A stretch of 64,000 nucleotides of DNA from RFSX01 sp965248155 (GTDB lineage Bacteria > Bacteroidota > Bacteroidia > Chitinophagales > Saprospiraceae): NCBI GenBank assembly GCA_965248155.1, contig CBDFIO010000002.1, positions 1,302,001 to 1,366,000 on the forward strand, given 5' to 3'. The notes under the pieces are model-generated. The model was not told where the DNA came from. It made no database searches and saw only the letters and a list, made by a program, of their open reading frames with translations. Both the position numbers and the translations under genes were made by a program. Below, piece by piece: positions 27,632 to 36,418 of the stretch; within the stretch, counting starts at the first letter, position 1; each line of letters opens with the position of its first letter.

Positions 27632-28795
27632 TTAACTTATGGCATTATTAAATGACAGATACACTTTACGTGTCCATCGGGCAGACCTTATATGCTTATA
27701 GATTATAGCCGAAAGCTCTGTAGGTCTTTGTATTTCGGTTTCCATTATTATCTTCTTGCGCTCGTACTCGATTCTTTTTTGTTCTTTCAATGCTCTTTCA
27801 ACCAAAAATCTTTGATAGGCATCCTGATCATGCTTTTCCATATACACTTCAAACCTGGATGCAGGAATATTTAAAATCATATTTTCATTATTCTCGGGAA
27901 AGGAACTTGTTTTATACTGAGGATTAATTTTTCTTATAATTTCATAAGAAACTCCAAGATCTTTGCTCAATTGAGCAAAATTATGTCGCTTTCCATCCTT
28001 AATAGCTACTGTGTTTCTCAGGTCCTCATTAACAGAAGAAGGAATAAGTTCATGAGCGTGATAGTATTGCATCAAATACATGGCTGCAATTATCCTGGGA
28101 ACATATTTCTGAGTTTCATTTGGGAGAAATCTTCTTATCTGCCAAAAATCACGCTTTTGTGCTCTTCGTATAGCCTTCCTTACATTTCCGGGACCACAAT
28201 TATATGCAGCAATTCCTAATGTCCAATCATCGAATTCAGCATATAGATCTGAAAGATATTCCATAGCCGCCGCAGTAGATTTTGCTGGATCTTTTCTTTC
28301 ATCGATATATCTATCGATTTTAAGTCCTTTCATTCTACCAGTTGCTTTGACGAACTGCCATAATCCTACTGCTCCGGCTTTTGAATAAGCCATAGGATCC
28401 AAATTGGATTCTACAATGGCTATATATTTGAGTTCATCCGGTAAATTTCTCTTATAAATCTCTTCTTCAAAAAGTGGAAAAAAGACATCTACTCTACCAA
28501 GAATACGTTCTCCGGCAACTCTATAATTAACCGTGTATTCCCGGATACGTCTTCCTACTTCCGGAGTGTAATTAATATCGATGACGCTAGACAAGTTCTC
28601 TAATCTGCTTTTAATTAGCTGATCGGATACATAACTCGAACCCGACCTATATGCTGCTTCAGCAAGTGGATTGGAGTGAGCTGATAATTCAGTATGCTCT
28701 GTTAAGAATGCAAAACTAATTATTATCAGCACTCTGATAACAATCATTAATTTGTTCATATGCCTATAATTTGCAATAATCTGTCTTTGGGACAA
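27632..28795 (-). CDS. Lytic transglycosylase with LysM-like domain (MltD family)
   Basis: This 387-residue protein has a signal segment around residues 14-35. The SLT domain is at about 105-245: LPDELKYIAIVESNLDPMAY holds the catalytic Glu, then AGAVGLWQFVKATGR and DWTLGIAAYNCGPGNVRKAI. A LysM-like part follows (HNFAQLSKDLGVSYEIIRKI, about 270-320). It remodels peptidoglycan. It is larger than and not identical to the transglycosylase at 26019. Two near-palindromic ACATTA/TAATGT sites lie upstream at 28860-28948. A common arrangement places this gene convergent with a small heat-shock gene, as here. Confidence 0.9.
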   Translation of the reverse strand: MSQRQIIANYRHMNKLMIVIRVLIIISFAFLTEHTELSAHSNPLAEAAYRSGSSYVSDQLIKSRLENLSSVIDINYTPEVGRRIREYTVNYRVAGERILGRVDVFFPLFEEEIYKRNLPDELKYIAIVESNLDPMAYSKAGAVGLWQFVKATGRMKGLKIDRYIDERKDPAKSTAAAMEYLSDLYAEFDDWTLGIAAYNCGPGNVRKAIRRAQKRDFWQIRRFLPNETQKYVPRIIAAMYLMQYYHAHELIPSSVNEDLRNTVAIKDGKRHNFAQLSKDLGVSYEIIRKINPQYKTSSFPENNENMILNIPASRFEVYMEKHDQDAYQRFLVERALKEQKRIEYERKKIIMETEIQRPTELSAIIYKHIRSARWTRKVYLSFNNAIS

Positions 28796-28859
28796 TGTTT
28801 TTTAATTAAAGCTTCGGATTACTTCTTAATCCTCACAATATTATTTTATTACGCATTAT

Positions 28860-28874
28860 ACATTATTATAATGT
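28860..28874. promoter_or_regulatory. Palindromic operator-like site ACATTA-N3-TAATGT
   Basis: ACATTATTATAATGT has fully complementary 6-bp arms. A second site with the same arms lies 67 bp further upstream, both in the leader of the minus-strand transglycosylase gene. Confidence 0.4.
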
Positions 28875-28926
28875 GTAAATGGGTCCGCAAATATATTCTA
28901 ACATTTTGAATAAATCAACCTTTTAT

Positions 28927-28948
28927 ACATTAAATAAAATTATAATGT
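28927..28948. promoter_or_regulatory. Second ACATTA / TAATGT inverted site
   Basis: The arms ACATTA (28927-28932) and TAATGT (28943-28948) repeat those of 28860-28874 but with a 10-bp spacer. Together they look like a two-site operator or paired terminator-like stems; the first reading is favoured by the AT-rich promoter-like context. Confidence 0.35.
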
Positions 28949-29062
28949 GTATCTAGTTGATAATCAAATACTGTGCCGAGTAGTGTTTGTCGAAATATTT
29001 TTATGGGATGCAATTTCCGATAGGAATTGGTGAATATAAACGGCAGGAATAGTCAATTAGTA

Positions 29063-30400
29063 TTAAAAACGCGAAATGATCTCCTGTAAAGTAAGTTTTT
29101 CCTGTTGACCGCTTTCCATATCTTTAAAACTTAATAGTTCACTTTCTTTTTCCTCAGATCCGATAATGATTGTATATGGAACATTTAAGTCATTGGCGTA
29201 CTTCATTTGCTTTTTCATTTTGGCAGGGCTTGGATAAAGATCTGATGAAATCCCCTTTTCACGCAACTGACATAGACAATCATATGCAAAAACATGAGCT
29301 TCATTATCGAGAGCAACCAGCAATATTTGAAGATTCTTATCAATATTTTCAGGATACAGGTTCAATTCTTCCATGACATCAAATATCCTGGCCGCACCAA
29401 ATGATATTCCTACACCTGATATATTTTTCAAACCAAATACACCTGTAAGGTCATCATACCTTCCTCCACCACCAAGGCTCCCTATTGAAACATCATTTGA
29501 AATAACCTCTATTATACAGCCCGTATAATAGCTTAATCCCCGGGCCAAACTGATATCAAATTCCACTTTATTCTTAATAGATGATTTGTCCAGGTAACTA
29601 TAAAAGATCTCTAATTCATGTATTCCCTTTAAGCCAGTCTCGCTTGAAGACAAGCGCTCTTTTAATTCGGACAGAGAATTAACTTTTAAAATCTCCAAAA
29701 TTGAGCCGGCTACACTTTCATTTATTCCACGTGCCTGTAACTCCAGATGAACTCCTTCTTCTCCTATCTTATCCAGTTTATCAAATGCAACAGTCATATC
29801 AACAAATGAGTCTGTGATTCCATGAGATTCGGCAATACCATATAGGATCTTCCTATTATTGATCTTGATAGTTACATCCAAATTCAATTTTGAAAAAACA
29901 TCATCATAGATTTTTACAAGTTCCGCTTCATACATCAGACCATCAGATCCAACAACATCAGCATCACATTGATAAAATTCCCGGTACCTACCTTTTTGAG
30001 GTCTATCCGCTCTCCAGACCTGTTGAATCTGATAACGTTTGAAAGGAAACTGAATATCATTTTGGTGCATTGTCACATAGCGTGCAAATGGAACAGTAAG
30101 GTCATATCTCAGACCACGATCCGCTATAGAATAAGTCAGTTTACTGGAATCTTTGTTTTCCAGCGCTTCTGAATCTGCTTTTGCTAGAAAATCACCATTG
30201 TTTAATATTTTGAATAACAACTTATCTCCTTCATCACCATATTTCCCGGTCAAAGTTGACAAGTTTTCCATCGCCGGTGTCTCAATAGCCACATAGCCAT
30301 AAGTCTTGAATACATTCCTGATACAGGAAAAAATATAGTCTCGTTTAGCTACCTGAGAAGGGGAGAAGTCTCTTGTACCTTTTGGAATGCCTGGCTTCAT
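29063..30400 (-). CDS. hisS: Histidine--tRNA ligase
   Basis: This 445-residue class II synthetase charges tRNA-His in the cytosol. Motif 1 region PGIPKGTRDFSP at the start is typical. Motif 2 is around FKRYQIQQVWRADRPQKGRY then REFYQCDADVVG. The HisA signature appears as ARGLSYYTGCIIEV, and motif 3 is VSIGSLGGGGRYDDL ... GVGISFGAARI. The C-terminal anticodon-binding domain spans about 340-445 (LQILLVALDNEAHVFAYDCL). The start codon directly abuts the pheS stop, so the two are in one transcript. Confidence 0.97.
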   Translation of the reverse strand: MKPGIPKGTRDFSPSQVAKRDYIFSCIRNVFKTYGYVAIETPAMENLSTLTGKYGDEGDKLLFKILNNGDFLAKADSEALENKDSSKLTYSIADRGLRYDLTVPFARYVTMHQNDIQFPFKRYQIQQVWRADRPQKGRYREFYQCDADVVGSDGLMYEAELVKIYDDVFSKLNLDVTIKINNRKILYGIAESHGITDSFVDMTVAFDKLDKIGEEGVHLELQARGINESVAGSILEILKVNSLSELKERLSSSETGLKGIHELEIFYSYLDKSSIKNKVEFDISLARGLSYYTGCIIEVISNDVSIGSLGGGGRYDDLTGVFGLKNISGVGISFGAARIFDVMEELNLYPENIDKNLQILLVALDNEAHVFAYDCLCQLREKGISSDLYPSPAKMKKQMKYANDLNVPYTIIIGSEEKESELLSFKDMESGQQEKLTLQEIISRF

Positions 30401-31432
30401 CTAAAATGCTGATCTGAATTGCTTTAAAAATCTAACATCATTTTCAAATAATAATCTGATGTCGCTAATCTTATACTTCAACATGGCTTGTCTCTCAATA
30501 CCCATACCGAAGGCAAAACCACTGTATACATCCGGATCAATCTTACAATTCTCCAGTACATTAGGATCTACCATCCCGCATCCAAGTATTTCAAGCCATC
30601 CTGTTCCTTTTGTAATCCGATGATCGACCTCAGTCTCAAGTCCCCAATAAACATCCATTTCTGCACTAGGTTCGGTAAACGGAAAATAACTTGGTCTTAA
30701 TCTTATATCAGTATCAGGACCATATATTTCTCTGGCAAAATATAAAAGAGTCTGTTTCATATCGGCAAATGATACTTGTTTGTCAATATAAAGTCCTTCC
30801 ACTTGATGAAATTGACAATGAGACCTTGCTGAGATGGTTTCATTACGATATACCCGTCCGGGAGCGATTATTCTAATTGGCGGTTTCTGACTCGTCATCA
30901 CTCGCGCCTGAACCGAAGATGTATGCGTTCTTAACAAATACTCCGTAGAATCCTTTATATAAAAAGTATCCTGCATGTCCCTGGCAGGGTGGTCCTCAGG
31001 TGTATTCATGGCCGTAAAATTATGCCAATCATCTTCTATTTCTCGTTCTTCCTCAACAACAAATCCAATCCTTTCAAAAATATCTATGATACGATTCATC
31101 ACTATCGAAACAGGATGTCTAGATCCCTTGGTATCTGAAATTGGTGGCTTGCTTAAGTCTAAATCATTATTGCTCTGAGATTGCCCATTCGATTGAGAAT
31201 CAAGCTTCAAAATTTGAAATTTCGATTCTGCTTCAGATTTGAGTTTATTTAATGCTAGACCAAAAGCTTTTCTTTCAGCAGGTTCAACATTTTTTATTTC
31301 TCCAAACAAAGGTTTGATAATATTCTTTGTTCCCAAATATTGGATTCTGAATTGTTCTAATTCGTCAGCACTGGAAGGATTTGCTTCTTCTATTTGCTTT
31401 GATATTCCATTTACTTTTTCAAAAACGTCCAC
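30401..31432 (-). CDS. pheS: Phenylalanine--tRNA ligase alpha subunit
   Basis: This 343-residue subunit starts at GTG (31430-31432). The N-terminal coiled-coil arm (about 1-85) is followed by the class II catalytic domain with HPVSIVMNRIIDIFERIGF. Motif 2 is GRVYRNETISARSHCQFHQV, and motif 3 appears near GFAFGMGIERQAMLKY. It pairs with PheT, which is not in the window, to form the alpha2beta2 enzyme. A TAACTTTG -7 box lies about 20 bp upstream. It is directly followed by hisS with no spacer. Confidence 0.97.
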   Translation of the reverse strand: MDVFEKVNGISKQIEEANPSSADELEQFRIQYLGTKNIIKPLFGEIKNVEPAERKAFGLALNKLKSEAESKFQILKLDSQSNGQSQSNNDLDLSKPPISDTKGSRHPVSIVMNRIIDIFERIGFVVEEEREIEDDWHNFTAMNTPEDHPARDMQDTFYIKDSTEYLLRTHTSSVQARVMTSQKPPIRIIAPGRVYRNETISARSHCQFHQVEGLYIDKQVSFADMKQTLLYFAREIYGPDTDIRLRPSYFPFTEPSAEMDVYWGLETEVDHRITKGTGWLEILGCGMVDPNVLENCKIDPDVYSGFAFGMGIERQAMLKYKISDIRLLFENDVRFLKQFRSAF

Positions 31433-31452
31433 TTATCACCATATTTTGCACT

Positions 31453-31460
31453 CAAAGTTA
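31453..31460 (-). promoter_or_regulatory. Putative -7 box of the pheS-hisS operon
   Basis: On the minus strand TAACTTTG fits TAnnTTTG exactly, about 20 bp before the GTG start of pheS, implying a short leader. The -33 element is not clear. Confidence 0.45.
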
Positions 31461-31619
31461 CATTTCTTTTTATTCTAAGGGAATGAATCTGAAACTACCA
31501 TAGCCAGTATAAATCCATATTATTCCATAATATTGTGATCTTTTATCAGATGCACGTATTGTAAACAAAATTTCAGACTTACGCACATCTTACTCCTGAA
31601 TACCATTTAAATAAAATTA

Positions 31620-32390
31620 ATGAGTGCTTTTGATATCATAATTTCCTTTGCCGGTGGATTTTTCGCAGGAGTATTAAATACACTTGCAGGATTCGGCTCC
31701 ATAATTTCATTGGCCATCTATATGGACTTAATGGGCATTCCAGGTCATATCGCAAATGCAACTAATAGGATTAATATCCTTGCCAGTAGTTCTATCAGTA
31801 CTGTCACTTTTTATAAAAATGGTAAACTTGATTTATCCAAAAACATTTGGATTATAGTCGTCATCCTTATTGGTGCGATAGTAGGTATTATTCTGGCCAC
31901 AAATTTGGACAGCGATGGATTCAAGTCGGCCTTCAACTATATGCTAATTCCAGTGCTTATTATTTTATTGCTTAACCCTAAAAAGATAATTCATAGCAAC
32001 CCGGAAGATATTCCAAGTTCCAAATGGATATTGGTACCCGTTCTGTTCTTGTTGGGTGCATATGCTGGATTTATTCAAGTCGGATTTGGAGTCTTATTAT
32101 TGATAGCGATGGTTATTCTTGCGAAACAAGATCTGATAGAAAGCAATGCATTAAAGGTAGCTGTTGTTGCAATATATACAGTTGCAGCTGTTTTAATATT
32201 TCATTTCCAGGGAATGATGAATTGGACTGCAGGCTTAATGCTTGCTTCTGGACAAGCATTTGGGGGATATTTTGCTGCCAGAAATGCCTCCCGGATGGAA
32301 GGTGCAAATAAATGGGCTTATCGTATCCTCGTAGCTATCGTCATAATTGTTATCGTGAAAAACTTTGAACTCTGGAAGATCTTTATTTAA
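31620..32390 (+). CDS. TSUP-family (TauE/SafE) membrane transporter
   Basis: This 256-residue protein has about eight spans and the two-repeat layout of the sulfite-exporter TauE/SafE family. The N-terminal repeat holds FAGGFFAGVLNTLAGFGSII and the C-terminal one AGFIQVGFGVLLLIAMVIL. Members move sulfite, sulfonates or other small anions out of the cell. It stands alone between pheS and an intergenic accessory region. The substrate cannot be named. Confidence 0.9.
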   Translation: MSAFDIIISFAGGFFAGVLNTLAGFGSIISLAIYMDLMGIPGHIANATNRINILASSSISTVTFYKNGKLDLSKNIWIIVVILIGAIVGIILATNLDSDGFKSAFNYMLIPVLIILLLNPKKIIHSNPEDIPSSKWILVPVLFLLGAYAGFIQVGFGVLLLIAMVILAKQDLIESNALKVAVVAIYTVAAVLIFHFQGMMNWTAGLMLASGQAFGGYFAARNASRMEGANKWAYRILVAIVIIVIVKNFELWKIFI

Positions 32391-32429
32391 AGAAGAAAAG
32401 CAGGCCCTAAGGCCTACCTTCAACATTCT

Positions 32430-32762
32430 TTATCGACATCTTCTCCCTCCATATGAATAAGCATAAGTATGCCTTCGGTTTTGTCTATGACCATAATCAT
32501 TATACCTATATAGAATTCGATTAATATTTGTTTCTATCTCAAAGATCTTTCTTCTCTCTCTTTTACTTACAAAACCATTTCTCCATGCTCTCCGTTTGGT
32601 TTTATCCAATTCCCGATATAGCTTTCTGAGCCTTTTTTCTTCTTTGTTTGATAAATGTCTTTGTCCATGTGAACCATATGTCTTACTGTTATCTCCTCTA
32701 TGATGCTCGTCATGATAATCACCATAATCTCGATCGTAAGAGTGACCTTTCTTGGCATAGCC
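32430..32762 (-). pseudogene. Remnant of a small His/Tyr/Arg-rich protein, start lost
   Basis: A minus-strand frame of about 110 codons is open from the stop at 32763-32765 to 32430. It begins GYAKKGHSYDRDYGDYHDEH and goes on with a charged helix (SNKEEKRLRKLYRELDKTKR) and an Arg/Tyr-rich end. It has no start codon. A second frame upstream does (MLRASEAMPRK), so a single-base shift near 32760 may have split it. The composition is not random, but I recognise no family. It is a weak call. Confidence 0.3.
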
Positions 32763-32770
32763 TCAGAGGC

Positions 32771-32962
32771 ACGAAGCATTTTAGGGTATTAATATCCAGG
32801 CTTAATTTATTATGCTAGGCTTCATGAGACTAAATTCTATCACCTGTAGTGAAATTGAATTGCAATATTTGATATTTAGCTATGGGTGATTTTTTTTAAA
32901 TTTCTATGTCTTTAATCACAAGGAGAATAACTATTCTATTATTTCAAACTTCAATTTTTTAA
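32771..32962. other. AT-rich gap with no gene
   Basis: Apart from a purine-rich AAGGAGAA near 32917 that would suit a ribosome-binding site for the lost lipoprotein start, I see nothing in this stretch. Confidence 0.4.
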
Positions 32963-33103
32963 TGCAGTAAAGATGATTCTACAATAGTTGAAGAAGGGTT
33001 GACTCAAATAGAGTCTCGAACTAATCAAGACCCTTGTAATTTTTCCAACAGTGATTTTCCGTGGAATGATGACCCATCAATTAATACCACTCAATTCTCT
33101 TGA
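32963..33103 (+). pseudogene. Remnant of a small lipoprotein
   Basis: The frame opens with a Cys as in a cut lipobox (CSKDDSTIVEEGLTQIESRT) and ends NTTQFS and stop. A hydrophobic stretch (ITILLFQTSIF) sits just before it, divided from it by a stop at 32960-32962. A small loss there would have separated signal and mature part. No family recognised. Confidence 0.35.
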
Positions 33104-33179
33104 TTTCCTTGATTCCAATCTTAAAATTAATTCGTTTTGAATAGGATAGTTCATTTCATTAACAACAAACTCCTTTATT

Positions 33180-33935
33180 ATGAAAAAGAATATTTTTCTA
33201 AGCATTACTACAAGTATATTTATTTTAACACTAATTTATTTTTTAGGATGCACTTCAGATTCAGACTATAATTTTGATAATCAAGTTACATCCAGAGAAG
33301 AACCTGAGATTAATTTCAGAGCAGTTCATGACGAATATTGTGAGCTATTTTGCGATTCCATTACAGAATGGGCAATAAATGAAGAACTTGATTCAACAAA
33401 AGTTGAAGTCCTATGGGATATTTTGGTTGATGAATTAAGTTCTGCTTTAGAATTGACAGAAACAGAAGTGTTAAATCTTTTTGATTCTATCTCAATATCT
33501 AGCTCGAATTATACAACAAATGACACTGCTTTGTATAATGCACTTACTCACACAGAAAAGGCATTTATTGATGATATTGAAGAGCAATATCTGGATGATT
33601 TTGAATCGGCGGATTCAATTATTATCGCAAATCTAGATAGTCTTAAATCAGTATGGAATACACAATTGGACTCAATAAAAGTTGATGTTACAATTGAAGT
33701 TGCTAAGAGCTCTTGTGTATATTGGAAAAACAATATTGAAGCCTGTATCGAAGATAACACAGTCTACCGTGGAGGGAGCAGTTTTGGAGATAATAAGGCT
33801 GGTGCAGCAAGATTAGCAATGGGTGATACTACAGGTGCGCTTTGGGGTCTTTGGGGAGGTCTGGCTGGTGCTTTACTTGGTGCTACAGGCACTACTCTTG
33901 GAACTGCGCTTCAAATGGCCGTTTTCGGTTGGTAA
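33180..33935 (+). CDS. Lipoprotein with bacteriocin-like glycine-rich hydrophobic tail
   Basis: This 251-residue protein has a lipoprotein signal (ILTLIYFLGCTSDSDYN) followed by an acidic, Asp/Ser/Leu-rich helical body (about 40-200, with SSCVYWKNNIEAC near 182-195). Its last 40 residues, ARLAMGDTTGALWGLWGGLA followed by GALLGATGTTLGTALQMAVF, form a glycine-zipper hydrophobic helix like those in class II bacteriocins. The gene is followed after 49 bp by a two-span membrane protein on the same strand, in the position of an immunity gene. No known family is recognised. The alternative is a structural lipoprotein whose tail inserts in the outer membrane. Confidence 0.6.
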   Translation: MKKNIFLSITTSIFILTLIYFLGCTSDSDYNFDNQVTSREEPEINFRAVHDEYCELFCDSITEWAINEELDSTKVEVLWDILVDELSSALELTETEVLNLFDSISISSSNYTTNDTALYNALTHTEKAFIDDIEEQYLDDFESADSIIIANLDSLKSVWNTQLDSIKVDVTIEVAKSSCVYWKNNIEACIEDNTVYRGGSSFGDNKAGAARLAMGDTTGALWGLWGGLAGALLGATGTTLGTALQMAVFGW

Positions 33936-33984
33936 TATAGATTATTTGCCTATTTTAAGTTAACTTGTTAAAAATTACATCAAT

Positions 33985-34218
33985 ATGGCTATAATAGGAA
34001 CCAATAAATTTCTAATTAAAAATCCACTTTTGTGGGCGGTTGTAGTTTTTGTTTTAACAGAATTTACGATGCTTGCACTATTTAATAAAAATTATAGCGC
34101 TGATTTCAACTCAAATTCTGCATTATTTATCATTATACTAATTCTTAAACTTGGAATTTTTGTTGGGTTAGCTTTTTTATTTAAATTTTTCTGGCAAAGA
34201 AAATCACAAAAAGTTTAG
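33985..34218 (+). CDS. Small two-span membrane protein
   Basis: This 77-residue protein has hydrophobic segments at about 13-32 (NPLLWAVVVFVLTEFTMLAL) and 46-68 (FIIILILKLGIFVGLAFLFK), a loop with charged and Asn residues, and a basic C-terminus (WQRKSQKV). Placement directly after the bacteriocin-tailed lipoprotein suggests a partner or immunity protein, but no sequence signature supports a named function. Confidence 0.55.
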   Translation: MAIIGTNKFLIKNPLLWAVVVFVLTEFTMLALFNKNYSADFNSNSALFIIILILKLGIFVGLAFLFKFFWQRKSQKV

Positions 34219-34300
34219 ATTGTTTTAAATTGAGTCGAAATTTATATTAATTTATAATGGCTAGAACCAGAAGAATCATTTATTAAAAAACTATCAATTA

Positions 34301-34729
34301 ATGTACGACGACCAACAAGTTAAAGAGATATTGTTGGCAAATGGTTATATTGACATTACTTCTGACAAAAATAAACTCAAGGGTAAAACTAGACTAAGGC
34401 ACCCAAGCTCAAAGAATAAGTGTGTCTTTTTCGACTACATTAATATTTGCATTTTGCAGCGATTTAATATAGTAGATTCAGAAACGCGATTATCCTACTC
34501 AGAATTAAAAGCACTAATATTTTATTTCAATTTACCATATCATAGACAGAAGACTTTCATAAGTGATATGAGATTCTCATTCAAGAAATTTACGGAATCA
34601 ATAGATAGATTAAGAAAAGATATTTATGACTATGAGTTTTTGGGTATTTCGGATGGAAGGCGCAAACAACTTGAGGATAGATTAAAGGAGTTTGAAGAGA
34701 CTACATTTATTATTCCGTCCATTGCTTAA
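34301..34729 (+). CDS. Hypothetical protein, 142 residues
   Basis: It begins MYDDQQVKEILLANGYIDIT and ends in a basic, helical C-terminal half (DRLRKDIYDYEFLGISDGRR then KQLEDRLKEFE). It is soluble, with no signal peptide, no metal-binding cluster and no recognised motif. Its stop is followed without a gap by the TTG that seems to start the interrupted methyltransferase, so the two may have been co-translated. I cannot name a function. Confidence 0.5.
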   Translation: MYDDQQVKEILLANGYIDITSDKNKLKGKTRLRHPSSKNKCVFFDYINICILQRFNIVDSETRLSYSELKALIFYFNLPYHRQKTFISDMRFSFKKFTESIDRLRKDIYDYEFLGISDGRRKQLEDRLKEFEETTFIIPSIA

Positions 34730-34743
34730 TTGCCATTAAGGTT

Positions 34744-34750
34744 TAACATA
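34744..34750. repeat. Left 7-bp target duplicate of IS982
   Basis: TAACATA, repeated exactly at 35781-35787, flanks the terminal repeats. The perfect copy marks simple insertion without later rearrangement. Confidence 0.88.
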
Positions 34751-35780
34751 ACGTGAGTTCGATGTAAGACTAGGCCAAAAGGAGTTGTTTGGTATCGACC
34801 AGATTCTTATAAATGGAGGGTTTAGATTCTTTAAACCCGTAGGCACAAAGTCCACCAAGTATATTGACGAAAAATCCGGCAAAGGAACGATGCCTTGTAT
34901 GTTCGATCTGTGAAATATTTTTGAGTTGGTCAATAATGGTTTCAGAGATAGCAAGTTTTCGGAGCAGAAGAGCATCCTGTAGGGGTGTAATCATTTTGGA
35001 TTTCATATTCCGTCTCAACTTAGTAATCAAATGAATACCTCTCAAGAAAAGAGTGTCAAAGATTTGCTTGTTGACAATATAGCCTTTATCACCGAACAAC
35101 CGGCCATAGACCTTCTTCATAAACCGTTTACACTTCAATACGGCATTATCATGCACATTGCCCGGAGTGAGTTGAAAATCAATCACTTCGCCCCGGTCAT
35201 TATGAACCAGATGAAGTTTGAAACCATAAAACCAACCCTTTGAAGTCTTGCCTCGTTTGGCCAGTCCAGCAAACACCTTGTGGGAATGAATCCTTCGATT
35301 GTGACAGACCCGGATACTGGTTGAATCAATAAAGGATATCCCACTACATTTACCCATTCGGTACATCTTTACAAACAAGGCTAATGGTAGGACCGCTTTG
35401 GTTTGCAACTCCACCATCCGATTATAAGATACCAGATTGGGAAAATAGCCGCGCATATGTTGGCAGACATGATTCTGGTAAAAGTGCTTAAAGCAACGGT
35501 ATCCACTCATATGAAAAAATACGATGATGCTCATCACCTCGCTCATGGATAACCTGCAGGTACGATTCCGTCGATTTTTCTTTCCCTCTAGGGTATGAGA
35601 TTTTAAAAAGTGATCAAAATCGGTGAAAAAATCATCGAAAGCACAGAAAATTGCAATAATTTGACTATCTTTCATAGTAGAGCTTTTTTGTTTTAATTAA
35701 TTGATTATCAACTATTAAGATAAACAAAATTGCTCTTTCTTTTTATCCTATTTTTCCACTTCCTTACGTCGAACTCACGT
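34751..35780 (-). mobile_element. IS982-family insertion sequence, complete (1030 bp)
   Basis: The terminal repeats ACGTGAGTTCGATGTAAG (34751) and the complement ACGTGAGTTCGACGTAAG (ending 35780) differ at one base. The element carries one intact transposase. Exact 7-bp duplicates TAACATA lie outside. It has inserted seven codons into a methyltransferase gene. A left-truncated relative lies at 18729-19430 in inverted orientation. Confidence 0.95.
34770..35675 (-). CDS. IS982-family transposase
   Basis: This 301-residue protein, usual size for the family, has a basic N-terminal helical domain (about 1-90, with SEVMSIIVFFHMSGYRCFKH). Its DDE_Tnp core has SFIDSTSIRVCHNRRIHSHK, GWFYGFKLHLVHNDRGEVID, LFGDKGYI and LITKLRRNMK. 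The C-terminal SISQIEHTRHRSFAGF-like segment (KNISQIEHTRHRSFAGFF) is diagnostic. No interruption, so the element may be mobile. Confidence 0.95.
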   Translation of the reverse strand: MKDSQIIAIFCAFDDFFTDFDHFLKSHTLEGKKNRRNRTCRLSMSEVMSIIVFFHMSGYRCFKHFYQNHVCQHMRGYFPNLVSYNRMVELQTKAVLPLALFVKMYRMGKCSGISFIDSTSIRVCHNRRIHSHKVFAGLAKRGKTSKGWFYGFKLHLVHNDRGEVIDFQLTPGNVHDNAVLKCKRFMKKVYGRLFGDKGYIVNKQIFDTLFLRGIHLITKLRRNMKSKMITPLQDALLLRKLAISETIIDQLKNISQIEHTRHRSFAGFFVNILGGLCAYGFKESKPSIYKNLVDTKQLLLA

Positions 35781-35787
35781 TAACATA
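35781..35787. repeat. Right 7-bp target duplicate of IS982
   Basis: TAACATA, identical to 34744-34750. Confidence 0.88.
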
Positions 35788-36418
35788 TTAAAGAAATACA
35801 TTTCCCTAGAAAACTTTGATGTATTAGATGTGGGATGCGGTAAAGGGTATGACCTTATACCATTTTACAAATCAAAGTGTTCGTCTTTAATTGGAATTGA
35901 TATATCAAGAATCAATTTGGTAGACACTTATTCATTTATTCGTTTTCTTATAGTAACTGGAGAAGTCAAAATTGATGCAAATAAAGTCTATAAAATTGAT
36001 GAAATAAAGAAAGATTTTCGTGGAAGGCTCAGACTAAAATGGTTTATTGAATCAGACGAATCATTTAAGAGGAGACTATTAGATTTCAAAAGTAAATTTA
36101 GGTTTTTACAGATAGACTTCTTCGATTATCCAAACAATACTGAGCATCCCAAGCAATTTGAAGGAATTAACAAGACCAGGTGGGTCCATTTATTTTAGAG
36201 TCCATAATCTTAACAGGTTTGAGACCTATCTTAATAACAAGTCTTCTGAAGAAGCTAAAAATGTGTTCTTTGATAAAATAGAAAATACAATATGCCACAA
36301 ACATAAAACTTGGTACTTGTTCTCAGAATCAAGGTTGCAAAACTATGTACAGCATTTTAGAGATATTAGGCTAATAAACAGATTAAATGATTCTTATGAG
36401 GTAATTCTAAGAAATTAG

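Larger units (their letters stand above)
34730..36418 (+). pseudogene. Class I SAM methyltransferase gene broken by IS982 and a frameshift
   Basis: Removing the IS982 element and one copy of its 7-bp target repeat joins LPLRFNILKKYISLENFD to VLDVGCGKGYDLIPFYKSK, giving an open frame from a TTG at 34730. The first segment is the SAM-binding motif I, and SLIGIDIS follows as motif II. A shift near 36140-36175 moves to a second frame with LTRPGGSIYFRVHNLNRFET (motif VI style) and ends YEVILRN at 36418. The substrate is unknown. Two lesions make it a pseudogene here. Confidence 0.75.

Noticed and set aside
32403..32420. AGGCC-CTAA-GGCCT stem as terminator after the TSUP gene
   Set aside because: Only five pairs and no following T-run, so termination is doubtful.
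36121..36198. Sense continuation of the methyltransferase in its first frame
   Set aside because: That frame ends in INKTRWVHLF and stop; the next frame carries the conserved PGGSIYFRVHN, so a frameshift is the better reading.
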